The notes beneath the pieces are model-generated. The model did no database searches, was not told the DNA's origin, and was given only the letters and a program-made list of their open reading frames with translations. The position numbers were made by a program, and so were the translations under genes. From Nematostella vectensis (lineage: Eukaryota; Cnidaria; Anthozoa; Actiniaria; Edwardsiidae), in assembly GCF_932526225.1 (NCBI RefSeq), contig NC_064046.1, forward strand, positions 7,179,219 through 7,243,218: a stretch of 64,000 bases of DNA. Reading direction: 5' to 3'. Of this stretch, positions 11,301 through 26,300 are shown in pieces. Each line of letters begins with the position of its first letter. Position 1 is the stretch's first letter.

Positions 11301-14300
11301 ACAACTGGGTTATAAACATGAATGTTCTTTCGTTCCTTAGATTTAAAGTCATTGTTTTAGTAGGCCTTTGTTGTTATGGTCCCTGAGCCTTCTCAAGGCC
11401 AGTGGGAGCTTCTTCTCTGAAGGACGTATTGCTGGACTTGCTTCAGCCTCAACAGGTAGCTGTGTGGGACTCTCTGGTTGTAAGTACGCTGTTTCAGGGT
11501 TTGATGGTGGCTCAGGTGGCATAGTGCGATCTTCCCTGCCAACTTTGGTCTGACCTGCTGGGGGAACACTTGTAGACCAGGGCATCAGGGCTTCAAGACT
11601 TGGCTTGGGTGGCATAATGGGTGAAGGTTTGCTGAGGAATTTGAAATCGTCGCTTAGTAGGCGCCATGGTGGTGCTGCCTGAACTGGTGTGTATTTTCTT
11701 AGGAATTTGCGGTTTCTGATGGTGATTCTTCCTGATCCGTCAACTCGTACCACATATTGGTCAAACTGTCTCACTTCTACGACAATTCCTGTCTTGTCCC
11801 ATCGTGTGGGGTGTGGTCCGGTCTGGTTCTGGATTCTGACATGGTTTCCAACTACCAGGGGAGGGAGCCTTTTGGTATGCTCAGCCCACCTCTCTGATGC
11901 TTGCATGTGTCGGTTTCGTAGGGCTTCTTCTCTCAACGCGAGGGTTTTGTGCCAGGTTGGATGGGGGAGATAGTGCCCAGGCAGTATGGGGATGAAATCC
12001 TTTATGGGTCTACCGAAGACACACTGAGCAGGAGACAACTTCGTGTTCGGGTAGGGGGTGTTTCGGTACTGTAGAATTGCCTTCTGGAATTCATTGGTGT
12101 TCAGGTCCCCATGTGGGTCTGTGTTATTGGTGATCAGTCGTTTGACGGTTTTCACCCCGATCTCCGCCCTGCAGTTGGAGTGTGGGAATGCAACTGAGGA
12201 TAGGCGGTGATGGACTCCCCAATCTTTCAGGAACTGTTGTGTTGATTGTGCAGTGAACTGTGGTCCTTCATCGGTTGCGCATTCATCGGGGACACCATAT
12301 GTTGCAAAGGTACGTCTGAGGCATTCAATAAGCCCAGCAGAACCATCCCTTGCTCTTTCAACAATTGGCCAATTAGAATATCTGTCTACTGCTACAAGGT
12401 AGTTGACCCCTTTGTAGTGGAAGTAGTCAGCACAGATGCATTGGAACAGGTATGCTGGTAGTGTTGATGGGTACGGTGGGGCACTTGGCTGTGAAGGAGT
12501 CATTCGGTTGCAGTGGGAGCACCGTTCACGTAGTGCTGTGATGGCAGGTGTGATGCCTGGCCAGAAGATGGCTGACTCTTCTCTGGCTGTCATTGATGTG
12601 ACCCCTTGGTGGGCAGAATGTAGCGTTGACAATATCGCATCTCTGAGAGAGGTGGGTACCACAATACGATCTTTGTAGAGGATGACACTATCGATGGTAT
12701 GGGGGTGCTGGTGGAACCTGTGGTATTCCTGAAGGGCAGGTGGGAGCTCATGCTGGAACTCTGGGAATCCTGATTCAATGATGCTGGTCAGAGTCTGTAA
12801 GTCTGGGTCGCTGGTTGTCTCTAGCTTGACACGTTCCCAAGTGACTGCCATTGTGTTGAGGATAGATGAGGCTGATGATACTAGCCCGTCATCGATGCTG
12901 TAGGAGCATGAATCTTGTGGCTGTTCTTTGGTGCGGATGCTTGCCAGGAAGGGGTGCCCAGGTAGGCATGCTGAGTGAGGGTCTGTGGGTCCGGTTGGGC
13001 GCCTCGAGATAGCGTCTGCAGCTTTGTGTCGTGCACCGGGGATGTGTACCATACTGAACTTGTATCTAAGTGTCTTCTCCTTGAGGTTTCTTAGTCGACC
13101 ATTGGAGATTTCGTCTAGGGATCTATCCCCGAATACCTTTAGCAGAGGCTTGTGGTCAACTGCAATGATTAAGTTCTTGCATCCAAGGACAAAGAAACGT
13201 GCCTTGTCGAGTGTGTCCGTGACTGCTAATGCTTCACCTTCAATAGGGGTGTAGCGTGACTCGGCTGAATGTGTGGAGCGGCTGCCAACGAGTGTCACCT
13301 TCCAGCCGCTGCGGCAACAGAAGGGCTCTGTAGAGGGACACTGACAGTGCTTTTGGAGGAGCCAGTTCCCAATGCCAGTCTTGGACCAGTCTGTGGCCAG
13401 GCTTTGATTTGTCAAAGATGTGCACGCCATCTTCGATCTCGCTGATGATCACTGATGTGGATTCTTCAAAGAGCTGGTTGAGTTCGTCATTCCACAAGAA
13501 TTGGATCCCAGGTTTCAGTGACTTGCGGAATGGGAGCATGCGTTCTGTTGCTGCGAAGGCATAAGACACTTGGTTGATCAGACCAAACCAGGAGCGCAGG
13601 TGTAGGGAAGTGGCGGATCGCATCGAGATACTTCGTGCATGGGTGCATGCTGTCATTTGTGATCTCGAACCCTGCAAACGAAGACAAACTTGGAGGGGTT
13701 GAGGGTTATGCTACATATGTTGCCCGCAGATGTCAAGCCAGTGGTGGAAGCTGCTGCTTATGTCGTCTGCCCACAACGTGTCATCAATGCATTTGATTTT
13801 GTCTGGGATGTCGGATACAATCTTGTCAAACCTTCGGGAGCAGCCATCACCTGATGCGATGTATCCTTGGAGGCCGTGTTGTAGCGATACCGTCCCCAGG
13901 GGGTGATAAAGGTGGTGAGGTGGCGGTCATCTTCATGCAGAGGGACGCTGTGGTATCCATTCCAGCAGTCAAATACGGTCTTCTTCTTGTTGTGGGGCAT
14001 GGAGCGAGCTTGATGGAATGGGCTCTGTGTGTGATGGGTCTCGCGTGTAGCATGTAGGTTGAGGGACTGAAAGTCGACTGTTCGGTGTGGTTTCCCATTC
14101 TTCTTTGGACACACAACCATGCGATGGCACCATGTAACTGGTTCTCCCACTGGCACGGGCTCCAGGACGCCTAGGGCGACGTCTTGATCCAGACCAGCTT
14201 TTACTTCCTCTTGCCAATGAAGTGGCACAGGGATGGGGGTATGGTGGGCCACTGGCTCTGCATCAGGGTTAACCATGAGTCGCATTGGGACACTGCCCAT

Positions 14301-17300
14301 GAGAGGGAGCTGCTGGTGTTTGCACGTGTTGAAAGTGCCTGACTTGTAATGGTTCAGAAGCCATTCTTGTAGCTGCTCTCGGCGAATGAGGCTCAAGCTG
14401 CCATTGCGGGTAGCTCGATTGACTTGGGTGTGTGAGTGACCGGCCTGTATCCTGAGGCCACATAGTCATGAGGATGGATGGATATCTTGAGAGGGATGAA
14501 TGGCTGTGGCTGGGAGGCGCATCGGATCCAGCAGTCGTTCATGTTATTATATAGATGGTGGTCTAGGGAAATGCCATTGAGGGTGTGGTCTTCGCTTGTC
14601 ACGTTGCACAGGTTGGCGGAGGCGGCCACAAAAGCTTCTTATGGCCTCATTTCTGTCCTGCCTCATGTTGTGTAGCTGCACTCTTGCTACCATAGCATTT
14701 TCTTCTCTGACAGCCAGCTTCTCTATTGCCTCAAGGACCTCTTCAGGAGATTTGCTTGTAAGGGAACCACCGGCGTTGCGGGTAAGGTCTTTTCTTAGCT
14801 GCTCGTCACAGCATTCAAGAAGTTGGATAACTTTTTCTTTGCCCTTGATATGTGTGGCCTCAACATAGTCTAGCCATCTGGTTGTGAAGTAAGACCACTC
14901 TTCACTTGTCCCTGCAGTTGTTATCGTTGGTCGTCGGACCTTCTCGACTTTGGTGGAACTGTAGTTGGCCTGGGCTTCAGGAGTAGTGTGAGAGCCTTTG
15001 GAGTGTACTGTGATGAGAACAGCTGCCAGCTCGTCTGTAACATCATCGGTCTCGTATTCACATGATGGAAAAGGGCATTTGTAATTTGGCATGGCTGTAG
15101 GGGTGTTTGAGGAACGTTATTTTGCTTTGTTGGGTGTGTGGAACTCGTTTGAGGTCTTGGCAGGGTCCAAAATGGCGGCTGTGGAAAATCCAAGATGGCC
15201 GCCGTTACGAATTGTCCTTGTTTTTTGCTGTTCTTTGCCAGTTTTCTTTGTGGAATGGCTTGATTTTCTTCCTAAGAAGTAGCTTGATGTCTTCCTTGGG
15301 TGTCTAGTTGTCCATCATAGTCCATCTATTTCCTTGCTTTAATATGCTTTAATAAAGTGCATAACAAACGGAATGATGGACAACTACAAACAGGGTTTGA
15401 CCGAGCTAGTCTCAGTCCTTCCACAGGTATCCCAAGTAATTCTCTAGTATCTTCCATAAGCGCCCATTTTGAAAGGTACTGATCTAATCATGTCCGCATT
15501 TACAACTTGCCAGCCCCCAGATCATAAAGTAGGGCAGCCTTCATGTTGCTGTTGTACAGTTTCAGCTTGGTCTTGATGCTGTATAGTTTGTGTTTCCAGA
15601 ACAAACAATGGCTTTAGATGCTGAATTAACAATGTATAAAATTTTATATGACATTAATGCGCCCTTTAAACTAGAACTGTAGTTTGTAATGTCAAGTAAT
15701 GTCACTGAAGATAGCACTATCGGTCCATAGTAGTTCTTTTGTACTTCCCACAACAACATATCTGTACAAACAAAATTGTCATAAATGCCGACACAACAGA
15801 CTTCAAGACATGTTGGTAGGCAAAAAAAGTGTTTTTGATTTGATTTTTTTTTTTTAGAAAGTACCAATGATATCTATCCAGGACAAAATATCAAAGAAAA
15901 GAGAAGACAGAAAGGTAAATACTGTAACTTTTATTCAAGCTTTTTTATGTGCTTCTCTGGCTGTAGCAAGAATTAAGAATTTATAGGTAATATACAATTA
16001 TAAGAAACTATTTTTTTATTAAAAACCTCTATGCATCTTTTTTATAGAAACAGAAAAAGAAATTATTAAAAAATGGAGAAAAAGTTGAAGAGAAGGAAAA
16101 TTCAAATGACGAAGAACAACAGGTTGAAAGCAAAGACAATGATATTGGTAAGTGTAAGGGAGAGACACTTTCCAATTTGTCAGTATTACAGGGATATCTT
16201 TTTTTTAAAGCTAAGGTCCAAATGGTTTAGGTCATTTGATAATTGGAGGCTTGCGCACACAGTGACGACTGAATTTTGACTATGGTAACCTCAGTGAAGA
16301 ATCATGGTAACCACATTCACACTTCTCGGCTGCTCTAACCTCATCAAAAACTATACAAACAACTATAAAAAATACACACAATCCCCATGACATTGCTCTT
16401 GCTCTATGCTCTTCACTTAGTCAGATGAAACTACATATATTGAGGAATCCATTTCTCTCTATGTATGTAAAGACTATAAAAATATACTTGAAAGACTGTT
16501 TTCGTGAAGAAACTTTTGATCGCTAAATGTTTGCTTTACACGCGAATGTGAAAAAAATCAGACAACTTGCCTTTGGGCAAGTCTGGAAATATTATTTTCA
16601 CGAAGGAATGTCCGAATGATAAAAATAAATCGCCAAACACATGAATGTGTGAAATGTTGATCAAAACTTTCTTGAGAAATCCATTTCTTTGTTCTTTGTA
16701 TGTATGTAAAGACTAAAAATATATAGGGAAGACTGTTTTCATGAAGAAACTTTGATCGCTAAGTGAATGTGTGAAAAGTCCAACACTTGTCTTTGCTGGG
16801 ATTCATTTGCTGTTGTAAATTAACAAAGTTCGGAAAGACTTTTCTGGAAGGAGTGTTTGAATACCAAAAATAATCACTAAACACACGAGTGGTAAAAAGT
16901 CCATTTGTTGTTGAATTGCGCTTTAGTGTGTATGCATGGAACACAGCACTTTGTGAAGTTGTGCATTAAATTTGAATAGCAAAGCCTAGGCTTGCAAATC
17001 AAAAGCAAGTCATGGGGGCAAACAACACCTTTTGTTAAGCAAAAATGTGTAACTGTACATTTATTAGGAAGACAGTGATCCTCAAAACGTTGAGGCCTTC
17101 AAATCAAGAGTTTACCAAGAGATAATACTATGGGTCAGTTTTTAAAACACAGTGAAACAAATTCTGATCCACATTTAAAGAAATGGTTAATCCAAAATGA
17201 TTTCTTAAATTATTTGAAGGCTTTTTTAGTTTCATGAAACACAAATACTTAGAAAACGTTTTATTGCTAACTATTTATATTCTTGAAGTCTTTCTAGCTT

Positions 17301-20300
17301 GGGTCACAATTCAGAAATGTCTGCTTACACATTTCAGCTGTTCTGTGGTGGTGATTGAAGTTCAAATCATTCAGTTCAGTAAAGTTTGCTGTGTCTCACA
17401 CGTGGCGTCCAACTGAACATCAAACCCACTTCTCTTGATATACTGTAAATCAAATCACTCCTTATGTAGATTCAGCTCTTACGTAACGTGGTACTTAACT
17501 GTGGATTTACGGCCGCAGCTGTATAAATACAATGTTACCGCGGTCAACGCGGCCGACCGTGGCAGAACCCTTTTTTATGGAAAAATCTTGGACACGGTCA
17601 CCACAGAAAATGTTGCACTAATTTCAGTCATCACTGTATTATTGACCCATTTTGTTGAAACAGTTTCAATTTTCCATGAAATTTGTTGGTTTTCATGCCA
17701 ATTGTGGTATATATTTGTTATTGCAAATCTTTTGGTATTTTATCCTGTTTTTTCTTCTTTAATTTGCAGATGAGGCGAGGCCCTCAGATGAAGTCCTTAA
17801 TGCCTATGACAGCTTAGATGAAGAAGCTGAAGATCGGGTAACAACTTTATGATAAACTGGCTGCTCAGTAGCTGGCACCACGGTGTTATAGTGTGATCAT
17901 CTCACTACAGTGGCCTCCAACAAAAAATTGGCCAATAAGCATGCAAGAAATTTAAAGATTTAGTAGAAATAATTTACTTTAATCCTTGTGAAATTCACCA
18001 ATATTTTTTTTTCTAAACAATATATAATATGGAATATAATTGTTATCAAACAGCACAGTACAATTTGCAGTCTGCTGCTCTATGCACAAGTTATTTTATT
18101 TGTTCAACAGTTAAAAGAAAAGAAGAATTTCTTCCAAGACCCGCCTCCTCAAGTCCATCACCAGAGTTTCACCAGCATGAATTTATCAAGACCTTTGTTA
18201 AAGGTCTGTTAGTTTGCAATAATTGTGAATTTACCATAGTTATTTTATCTCTAAGTTAATTGTGTGCAGGTTACATTCTGTACTATAACTCTTAACAGTG
18301 CTTTTGTGTTTTTGTATTTAAGTTACATTCTGTACTATAACTCTTAACAGTGCTTTACTGTTTTGTATTTAAGTTACATACTGTACTATAACTCTTAACA
18401 GTGCTTTACTGTTTTCTATTTAAGTTACATACTGTACTATAACTCTTAACAGTGCTTTTGTGTTTTTGTATTTAAGTTACATTCTGTACTATAACTCTTA
18501 ACAGTGCTTTACTGTTTTGTATTTAAGTTACATACTGTACTATAACTCTTAACAGTGCTTTACTGTTTTCTATTTAAGTTACATACTGTACTATAACTCT
18601 TAACAGTGCTTTACTGTTTTTGTATTTAAGTTACATACTGTACTATAACTCTTAACAGTGCTTTACTGTTTTTGTATTTAAGTTACATACTGTACTATAA
18701 CTCTTAACAGTGCTTTACTGTTTTGTATTTAAGTTACATACTGTACTATAACTCTTAACAGTGCTTTACTGTTTTGTATTTAAGTTACATACTGTACTAT
18801 AACTCTTAACAGTGCTTTACTGTTTTGTATTTAAGTTACATACTGTACTATAACTCTTAACAGTGCTTTACTGTTTTGTATTTAAGTTACATACTTTACT
18901 ATAACTCTTAACAGTGCTTTACTGTTTTTGTATTTAAGTTACATACTGTACTATAACTCATGACAGTGCTTTACTGTTTTTGTATTTAAGTTACATACTG
19001 TACTATAACTCTTAACAGTGCTTTACTGTTTTCGTATTTAAGTTACATACTGTACTATAACTCTTAACAGTGCTTTAGTGTTTTTGTATTTAAGTTACAT
19101 ACTGTACTATAACTCATGACAGTGCTTTACTGTTTTTGTATTTAAGTTACATACTGTACTATAACTCTTAACAGTGCTTTACTGTTTTTGTATTTAAGTT
19201 ACATACTGTACTATAACTCTTAACAGTGCTTTAGTGTTTTTGTATTTAAGTTACATACTGTACTATAACTCTTAACAGTGCTTTACTGTTTTTGTATTTA
19301 AGTTACATACTGTACTATAACTCTTAACAGTGCTTTACTGTTTTTGTATTTAAGTTACATACTGTACTATAACTCTTAACAGTGCTTTACTGTTTTGTAT
19401 TTAAGTTACATACTGTACTATAACTCTTAACAGTGCTTTACTGTTTTTGTATTTAAGTTACATACTGTACTATAACTCTTAACAGTGCTTTACTGTTTTG
19501 TATTTAAGTTACATACTGTACTATAACTCTTAACAGTGCTTTACAGTTTTGTATTTAAGTTACATACTGTACTATAACTCTTAACAGTGCTTTACTGTTT
19601 TTGTATTTAAGTTACATACTGTACTATAACTCTTAACAGTGCTTTACTGTTTTGTATTTAAGTTACATACTGTACTATAACTCTTAACAGTGCTTTACTG
19701 TTTTTGTATTTAAGTTACATACTGTACTATAACTCAGGTTCTGTACTGTTATTGTTCTATCCAGGCTGTAAATGAGCTAGGTTTTCTGCATCCAACACCA
19801 ATTCAGGCATCAACAATTCCTGTTGCGCTGATGGGAAAAGATGTTTGCGCATGTGCTGCAACAGGCACTGGTAAGTACAACCTATCGTGAACATGTTATG
19901 TTAGTTAAGCATGTTACATATATCATAAGCATGTTACATATGTCATAAGCATGTTACATATATCATAAGCATGTTACACATGTCAGAAGCATGTTACATG
20001 TCAGAAGCATGTTACATATGTCAGAAGCATGTTACATATGTTAGAAGCATGTTACATATGTTAGAAGCATGTTACATATGTCATAAGCATGTTACATATA
20101 TCATAAGCATATTACATATGTCATAAGCATGTTACATATATCATAAGCATGTTACATATGTCATAAGCATGTTACATATATCATAAGCATGTTACACATG
20201 TCATAAGCATGTTACATGTCAGAAGCATGTTACATATGTCAGAAGCATGTTACATATGTCAGAAGCATGTTACACATGTCAGAAGCATGTTACACATGTC

Positions 20301-23300
20301 AGAAGCATGTTACACATGTCAGAAGCATGTTACATATGTCATAAGCATGTTACATATGTCATAAGCATGTTACATATATCATAAGCATGTTACATATGTC
20401 ATAAGCGTGTTACACATGTCATAAGCATGTTACACATGTCATAAGCATGTTACACATGTCATAAGCATGTTACACATGTCAGAAGCATGTTACAGATATC
20501 ATAAGCATGTTACATATGTCATAAGCATGTTACACATGTCATAAGCATGTTACACATGTCATAAGCATGTTACACATGTCATAAGCATGTTACACATGTC
20601 AGAAGCATGTTACAGATATCATAAGCATGTTACATATGTCATAAGCATGTTACACATGTCATAAGCATGTTACATATATCATAAGCATGTTACATATGTC
20701 ATAAGCATGTTACATATGTCATAAGCATGTTACATATGTCATAAGCATGTTACATATGTCAGAAGCGTGTTACATATGTCAGAAGCGTGTTACATGTCAT
20801 AAGCATGTTACATATGTCATAAGCATGTTACACATGTCATAAGCATGTTACACAGGTCATAAGCATGTTACATATGTCATAAGCATGTTACATATGTCAG
20901 AAGCATGTTACACATGTCATAAGCATGTTACACATGTCATAAGCATGTTACACATGTCATAAGCATGTTACACATGTCATAAGCATGTTACATATGTCAG
21001 AAGCATGTTACATATGTCAGAAGCATGTTACATATGTTAGAAGCATGTTACATATGTTAGAAGCATGTTACATATGTCATAAGCGTGTTACACATGTCAT
21101 AAGCATGTTTCGCATGTCATAAGCATGTTACACATGTCAGAAGCATGTTACATATGTCATAAGCATGTTACATGTCAGAAGCATGTTACATATGTCAGAA
21201 GCATGTTACATATGTCAGAAGCATGTTACACATGTCAGAAGCATGTTACACATGTCAGAAGCATGTTACACATGTCAGAAGCATGTTACATATGTCATAA
21301 GCATGTTACATATATCATAAGCATGTTACATATGTCATAAGCGTGTTACACATGTCATAAGCATGTTACACATGTCATAAGCATGTTACACATGTCATAA
21401 GCATGTTACACATGTCAGAAGCATGTTACAGATATCATAAGCATGTTACACATGTCAGAAGCATGTTACACATGTCAGAAGCATGTTACATATGTCATAA
21501 GCATGTTACATATATCATAAGCATGTTACATATGTCATAAGCGTGTTACACATGTCATAAGCATGTTACACATGTCATAAGCATGTTACACATGTCATAA
21601 GCATGTTACACATGTCATAAGCATGTTACACATGTCATAAGCATGTTACACATGTCATAAGCATGTTACATATGTCAGAAGCATATTACATATGTCAGAT
21701 GTGTGTTAGTACTTATAACTACTGCATTGTGATTGCACATCTATATATAATAATATGTTATTGACATCATATTAAACAGGAAAAACAGCAGCATTCATGC
21801 TACCTATATTAGAGAGACTTCTGTATCGCCCAACACAAAGCCCTGCTATAAGAGTGCTGGTGATCACCCCAACAAGAGAGCTTGCCATACAGGTATAGAG
21901 CTTGCCATACAGTTATCAAACTTGCTATACAGGTATAGAGCTTTCCATACATGTATAGACCTTGTCATACAGGTATAGAACTTGTTAGCGATCAAGCTTG
22001 TCATATAGGTATAGAGCTGGCCATGCAGATATAGAACTTGTTAGCTATCAAGCTTGTCATATAGGTATAGAGCTAGCCATACAGATACACTGTAGAACTT
22101 GTTAGGTATCAAGCGTACCATACCCGTAAAGAACTTACAATAGCCGGGATTTGCTGGTAGATATTATTAAAGAAAATAGATTATCAGCAACTGTTTTAAG
22201 TGGCCACAATAGATCTCCTTTCCCTCAGACAAATAATGATAACTCATTAATGCCAGGTGTCTGTTAAAACCCTCTGCTTTGTTTTTGAGTCATACTTACT
22301 ATCTGTTTGGTAATTGTTATTTTTTTGCAGATCCACTCAGTAACAAATAATTTATCCAAGTACACAAATATCCAAGTTTGTCTGGCAGCAGGTTGGCCAT
22401 TACATATTTGCTCTTTTTGTTGTTGACCAACAGTTTTATAGTGTTAATGTGCCATATGTATATCATTACCAACATTTCCGTTACCATTCTCTCAACCACC
22501 ATCAACACCAACATCTCCATTACCATTCTCTCAACCACCACCAACATCTTCATTACCATTCTCACAACCACCACCAACACCAATATCCCCATTACCATTC
22601 TCACAACCACCACCAATACCAACATCTCCATTACCATTCTCACAACCACCACCAATACCAACATCTCCATTACCATTCTCACAACAACCACCAATACCAA
22701 CATCTCCATTACCATTTTCACAACAACCACCAATACCAACATCTCCATTATCATTCTCACAACAACCACCAACATCTTCATTACCATTCTCACAACCACC
22801 GCCAACACCAATATCCCCATTACCATTCTCACAACCACCACCAACATTTCCATTACCATTCTCACAACCACCACCAACACCAACATCCCCATTACCATTC
22901 TCACAACCACCACCAATACCAACATCTCCATTACCATTCTCACAACCACCACCAACATCTCCATTACCATCTCACAATCACCACCAACACCAACATCCCC
23001 ATTACCATTCTCACAACCACCACCAACATCTCCATTACCATTCTCACAACCACCACCAACACCAACATCCCCATTACCATTCTCACAACCACCACCAACA
23101 TCTCCTTTACCATTCTCAAAACCACCACCAACATCTCCATTGCCATTCTCACAACCCCCAACATCTCCATTACCATTCTCACAACCAACACCAACATCTC
23201 CATTACCATTCTCACAACCACCACCAACATCTCCATTACCATCTCACAATCACCACCAACATCTCCGTCACCACCAACAACAACATCCCCATCACCACCA

Positions 23301-26300
23301 TTCTCCACCATCCTCCACCATCATTACCACCACCATTTCCACCATCATCAAAATCACCAGCAGCATCATCAACATTTTCACAACCACATCTCCCTAACCA
23401 CCATCACAACCCAGCAACTGCACAAGTTATCAACAAGTTACCAAAATTACTAAAACTATGTGATATTTTCTGCTAGGTGGTCTGGATCTCAAAAGCCAAG
23501 AAGCAGCCCTTCGCAAGAATCCAGACATTGTGATAGCCACACCTGGTCGCCTGGTAGACCATCTACACAACACCATGTCCTTTGGCCTTCAGTCTATTGA
23601 GATCCTGGTGCTTGATGAGGCGGATCGAATGCTTGATGAGCACTTTAGGGACCAGATGAACGAGATCATTAAGCTCTCTCCACGTGGGAGACAAACCATG
23701 TTGTTTTCAGCTACAATGACAGATGAGGTTAGATTAAGGAATTAATTACAAAACCCTCCAGAAGAGAAAAGTACTGTTAGTGTCTGCCGCACATTTGTGT
23801 TTTAGAGCGACCAACAGAACACACCTCTTGAATGGTTTCTACATACAACATTTCTCAATGTCTGAAAAAGATCAAAACATTCATATTGCTTGTGCATTGC
23901 CCATTTAGCCAGCATCACACAAGACATTTAGCAAGCATGAATAGATTCAAAAGATGTACAGATTTGAGGACCAATTGTTAAACTTTTCTATCCCTCTAGG
24001 TTGAAGAGCTTGTAACGCTTTCTCTCAACCAACCTGTCAGGCTCTTTGTTGACAGCAACACAGATGTGGCCTACAACCTGCGACAAGAATTTATCAGAAT
24101 CAGGCCAAATAGAGAGGAGGACCGCCTAGCTATTGTTGCAGGTATTTACATTTAATCTTTATGGTATCCCAGCAAAAAGGTGGTAAAAGCTTCCCTAATT
24201 AATCATCTGTTACTTGAAGCAAACACTCTTTTACGTCACTTATCAAGATTTCAGTGACAGGCTGACAGTGTAACCAAGGGACATACCCAAGCTCACAGGA
24301 AAAAAATACAAATTCTTTTGCATTCATATTCACTGTTATCATATTTATCAGTGTTGTCTCATTCACTGTTATAATACAGTATCTATCAGCATTGTCTCTG
24401 TTCAGCGTTTACTCATTCACTGTTCAGCGTTGTATCATTCACTTTTAAGCGTTGTCTCATTCACTGTTCATCATTGTCTCATTCACTGTTCAGCGTTGTC
24501 TCATTCACTGCTCAGCGTTATTTCATTTACTGTTCAGCTTTGTCTCATACACTGTTCAGCATTGTCTCATTCACTGTTCATCGTTATCTTATTCACTGTC
24601 ATCATATCTATCAGCATTGTCTCATTCACTGTTGTCATGTCTATCAGCGTTGTGTTCAAGGACCTTCAGTGATCATTGCCTAGTGTTCCTTCAGACGAAA
24701 TGGATGGCCCACAAGTTACGCATTGTGCTAGGCCTCATGGGCCTTAATGCTGATGAATTGCATGGGAACCTAACTCAACTTCAGGTGATCCTATTCTACA
24801 TATAAAGACCACATAAAGATGTTTCCTGATACGCCTAATATGTCTCTTCATGTCCAACAGTAAATACTTTATCTAAATTTTGATAGATTCTCAAAAAAAG
24901 ATCCTTGCCCTACCTTTTTCTTACATTGTGGAGACATACAAGAACATGAAAACAGAAAATATTCATGTTTTTCCTTTTTCTTTAGAGATTAGAGGCATTG
25001 CAAAAATTCAAAAATGGAGAGGTTGACATCTTGGTGGCCACTGATCTTGCTGCCCGAGGTCTTGATATAACTGGCGTCAAAACAGTAAGTGAGGATGAGT
25101 CTTTATATAACTGGCTACAAAACAGTAAGTGAGGATGAGTCTTGATGTAACTGGCGTCAAAACAGTAAGTGAGGATGATATGGATTGTGCAGAGCAAACT
25201 ATTTGACCTGAAATTGCTTTTTTTGAAAATGTGTTTTTTTTCTTGGTCAGAATTTGGCATGTGACCAGATAAGTATATAAAATTTAGTAAAATGTACCAT
25301 TCTCTAGCTATACTGTACGAGGCAACTGGAAGAGAAACTGTAATTGTTGCACAGCCACAAAGACAATTTGACTTATCCTTGTCTATTTTCCCCCTGTAGG
25401 TTATAAATTACAGCATGCCATCTGATGTCAAACAGTACGTTCACAGGGTTGGTCGGACTGCAAGAGCCGGCAAAAGTGGAAGGTGCTTACTGTTGCTGAT
25501 TTTTTAAATTTAATTAGAACTCTATAATGAACCCTAACTTCATTTATTGTTGGAGGTCTTTATTGATAAATGCTGACATGTCTATGGTCAGAATTAATTA
25601 AGCGAAAAGCTTAAGTAGTATTCCAGTCTACAATAGTAGATTGATACCATGTGGACAGTGGGCATGTCTGGTTTCGGCATTTGAAGGGATTACATACTGG
25701 TTTCTTGTTCTGTTTCAGGTCAGTGACTCTTGTTGGTGAAAAGGAAAGGAAGGCCTTGAAAGAGGTTGTAAAGAATGCAAGAACAGCAGTAAAAAGCAGA
25801 ATTGTCCCCCCAGGTAACCTAATATTTATATGATACAGTATGAAGGAGGTCTTGAAGTAATCCAGGTAATCTAACATTTACATGATACAGTATGAAGGAG
25901 GTCTTGAGGTAATCCAGGTAATCTAACATTTACATGATACAGTATGAAGGAGGTCTTGAGGTAATCCAGGTTATCTAACATTTACATGATACAGTATGAA
26001 GGAGGTATTGAGGTAATCCAGGTTATCTAACATTTACATGATACGGTATGTAGGAGGTCTTGAGGTAATCCAGGTAATCAAACATTTACTTGATACAGTA
26101 TGTAGGAGGTCTTGAGGTAATCCAGGTAATCTAACATTTACATGTCACAATATGTAGGAGGTCTTGGGGTAATCCAGGTAATCAAACATTTACATGATAC
26201 AGTATGTAGGAGGTCTTGAGGTAATCCAGATAATCTAACATTTACATGATACAGTATGAAGGAGGTCTTGAGGTAATCCAGGTAATCTAACATTTACATG

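Larger units (their letters stand above)
11093..15446 (-). mobile_element. Decayed Ty3/gypsy LTR retrotransposon with 128-bp LTRs
   Basis: Direct repeats of 128 bp at 11093-11220 and 15319-15446 (about 5 differences) flank a minus-strand gag-pol. A G-rich polypurine tract (minus-strand reading of 11221-11230) directly precedes the left LTR. Gag starts at 15092. RT, RNase H and integrase follow, but pol is spread over at least four frames: 14629-14393, 14396-13758, 13677-13240 and 13430-11349. The last frame carries RNase H, the HHCC zinc-binding region (HSAHQGV...CSHCNRM) and the integrase core with [19 protein letters not shown]. The gag zinc knuckle and the protease DTG/DSG motif are not seen between about 14630 and 14390, consistent with internal deletions. 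LTR ends lack clear TG/CA. It is inserted antisense in DDX27 intron 2 and is not autonomous. Confidence 0.85.

Noticed and set aside
21125-21340. 71-aa His/Cys-rich ORF ([14 protein letters not shown])
   Set aside because: Translation of the 20-bp intronic minisatellite.
22317-23453. Long Thr/Ile-, His/Gln- and Val/Met-rich ORFs on both strands
   Set aside because: Products of the CCA-rich minisatellite inside DDX27 intron 9; the real exons flank it.
24430-24805. Plus-strand Ser/His/Cys-rich ORFs
   Set aside because: Translations of the 22-bp array; only the part from 24648 to 24784, in the DDX27 frame, is coding.
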